Translations under genes and position numbers: made by a program
Notes under the pieces: model-generated
The model's input: the letters and a program-made list of their open reading frames with translations, nothing else
What the model was told of the DNA's origin: nothing
The model's database searches: none
Shown: positions 15,150-15,909 of the stretch, piece by piece
Numbering within the stretch: the first letter of the stretch is position 1
Layout: the number at the start of each line of letters is the position of its first letter
Source: Fidelibacterota bacterium
GTDB lineage: Bacteria > Fidelibacterota > Marinisomatia > Marinisomatales > CAZVFT01
Length of the DNA stretch: 15,909 nt
Assembly: GCA_014381485.1 (NCBI GenBank)
Contig: JACNLN010000126.1
Span: 1 to 15,909, forward strand
Direction of reading: 5' to 3'

Positions 15150-15909
15150 ATTTATATCATCGCTAATCTTAGTAACGATTCTTGTTACCCAAATGTGGGC
15201 ACAGAAGGGTGAAATCATTCCTCTGAGTTCGAAAGTTGGGACAGAAATTGATGCGGTGGAAAACGAAATACTTGGTCTCTTTCCAGACATTACGGGATTC
15301 CACAGTGCACAGTTCTACGAAATGAATCCAAACAGCTATCTTGTAAAGATTGTTTATATGAATCAAGCCAACCAACAAACCGTTGAAAAAAGAATGAATT
15401 GGGAAGATTTCTATGCGTTAAAACGTATTGCAGACCTTCACTCTGTTATCAGTGAGGAAATGCGGAGTGAACAGAGCGATAAACTATCATATCATTATGC
15501 CATCGACTTAATAAAACGTGTCCCACAAAGTACATTTTGTACCATTAAGCTCTCCACAGAAAAAAAAATATCGGGTTCATTTGTAAATTATAAAAATAAT
15601 AACGTATTGATTCAGACTTCTACATCAAGAATCCGCATTCCAATTGAAAATATTGAATTGTTTATTTATCGGATACATAAAATTGGTGGTAACGAGCTCC
15701 AGATAAAAATGGTCACGTCATTAATAACCGTGTTAATTGGACTTGGTTTCGCCGAACTGTGGAATCTCCAATCTATCCCACATAAGGATATCGCCTGGCA
15801 CAACCGATTTGTAGGAGCTACGATGGGGATTCTGATGGGACGAGTGGTCTTTGAAGGGGTAAGGATTCTGACATCCCCCAAAAAAATCATTGCCTTTACA
15901 CCGAGAAAA
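15136..15909 (+). CDS. Exported or membrane-anchored protein of unknown function (C-terminus off the right edge)
   Basis: An open frame of 258 codons to the window end. The first in-frame stop upstream is TGA at 15124, and the best start is TTG at 15136, which lies inside the SelW-like gene and gives a signal peptide (SSLILVTILVTQMWA-QKGE). An ATG at 15193 would start after the hydrophobic core and lose it. Residues about 24-130 are soluble and unrecognised. Residues 137-178 alternate in a small beta pattern (ISGSFVNYKNNNVLIQTS, then RIRIPIENIELF) reminiscent of an LSm-like barrel. Two hydrophobic segments follow near 193-210 and 226-236. I do not recognise the family. The 14-base overlap suggests translational coupling to the selenoprotein. 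Confidence 0.75.
   Translation, partial: MNVHKFISSLILVTILVTQMWAQKGEIIPLSSKVGTEIDAVENEILGLFPDITGFHSAQFYEMNPNSYLVKIVYMNQANQQTVEKRMNWEDFYALKRIADLHSVISEEMRSEQSDKLSYHYAIDLIKRVPQSTFCTIKLSTEKKISGSFVNYKNNNVLIQTSTSRIRIPIENIELFIYRIHKIGGNELQIKMVTSLITVLIGLGFAELWNLQSIPHKDIAWHNRFVGATMGILMGRVVFEGVRILTSPKKIIAFTPRK

Noticed and set aside
1..15909. tRNA, rRNA, CRISPR arrays, insertion sequences and clear Rho-independent terminators
   Set aside because: I saw no cloverleaf, repeat-spacer array, transposase or GC-rich hairpin with a T-run that I could support anywhere in the window.

Overview
The window looks like a chromosomal segment of a Gram-negative bacterium of the FCB superphylum (Bacteroidetes/Marinimicrobia/Cloacimonetes-like). 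The clues are a DUF5683-type small exported protein, an outer-membrane barrel ending in Phe with a FecR domain and Asp-rich TSP3-like repeats, a split glycine decarboxylase (GcvPB), signal peptides ending in Ala-Gln, and moderately AT-rich DNA. The exact phylum is inference. TGA is an ordinary stop in at least two genes here (geranylgeranyl reductase, gcvPB), so the genetic code is standard, which matters for the main finding.

Positions 1-12075 (minus strand) hold one tightly packed run of ten genes, probably a single long operon read right to left: alaS, gcvPB, a PCC/DUF296 protein, a RidA-family deaminase, a DUF5683 protein, an NSS-type Na+ symporter, a UbiA-family prenyltransferase, a 2[4Fe-4S] ferredoxin, a geranylgeranyl-reductase-family flavoprotein, and a DinG-type exonuclease-helicase that runs off the left edge. 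Most junctions overlap or are separated by 0-31 bases. The DinG gene fills the first 2.8 kb even though it has no stop inside the window. The UbiA-ferredoxin-reductase trio is a plausible isoprenoid-lipid or quinone-tail module: a prenyl transfer step, then hydrogenation of the chain with ferredoxin as electron donor.

Positions 12076-12562 form the divergent control region. It holds one sigma70-like promoter facing each way and, on each side, a possible short leader ORF.

Positions 12563-14797 (plus strand) encode a 744-residue outer-membrane protein built as signal peptide, FecR domain, about 80-residue Glu/Pro/Val linker, and beta-barrel with an Asp-rich calcium-binding-like insert.

Positions 14919-15149 hold the most interesting item. 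This is a 76-residue SelW/Rdx-family gene whose CxxU site carries an in-frame TGA, followed at the expected distance by a hairpin with a GGUCU apical loop, the hallmark of a bacterial SECIS element. A conventional gene caller stops at residue 10 and misses it. Its end overlaps the TTG start of a secreted or membrane-anchored protein of unknown function that runs off the right edge, so the two are probably translationally coupled.
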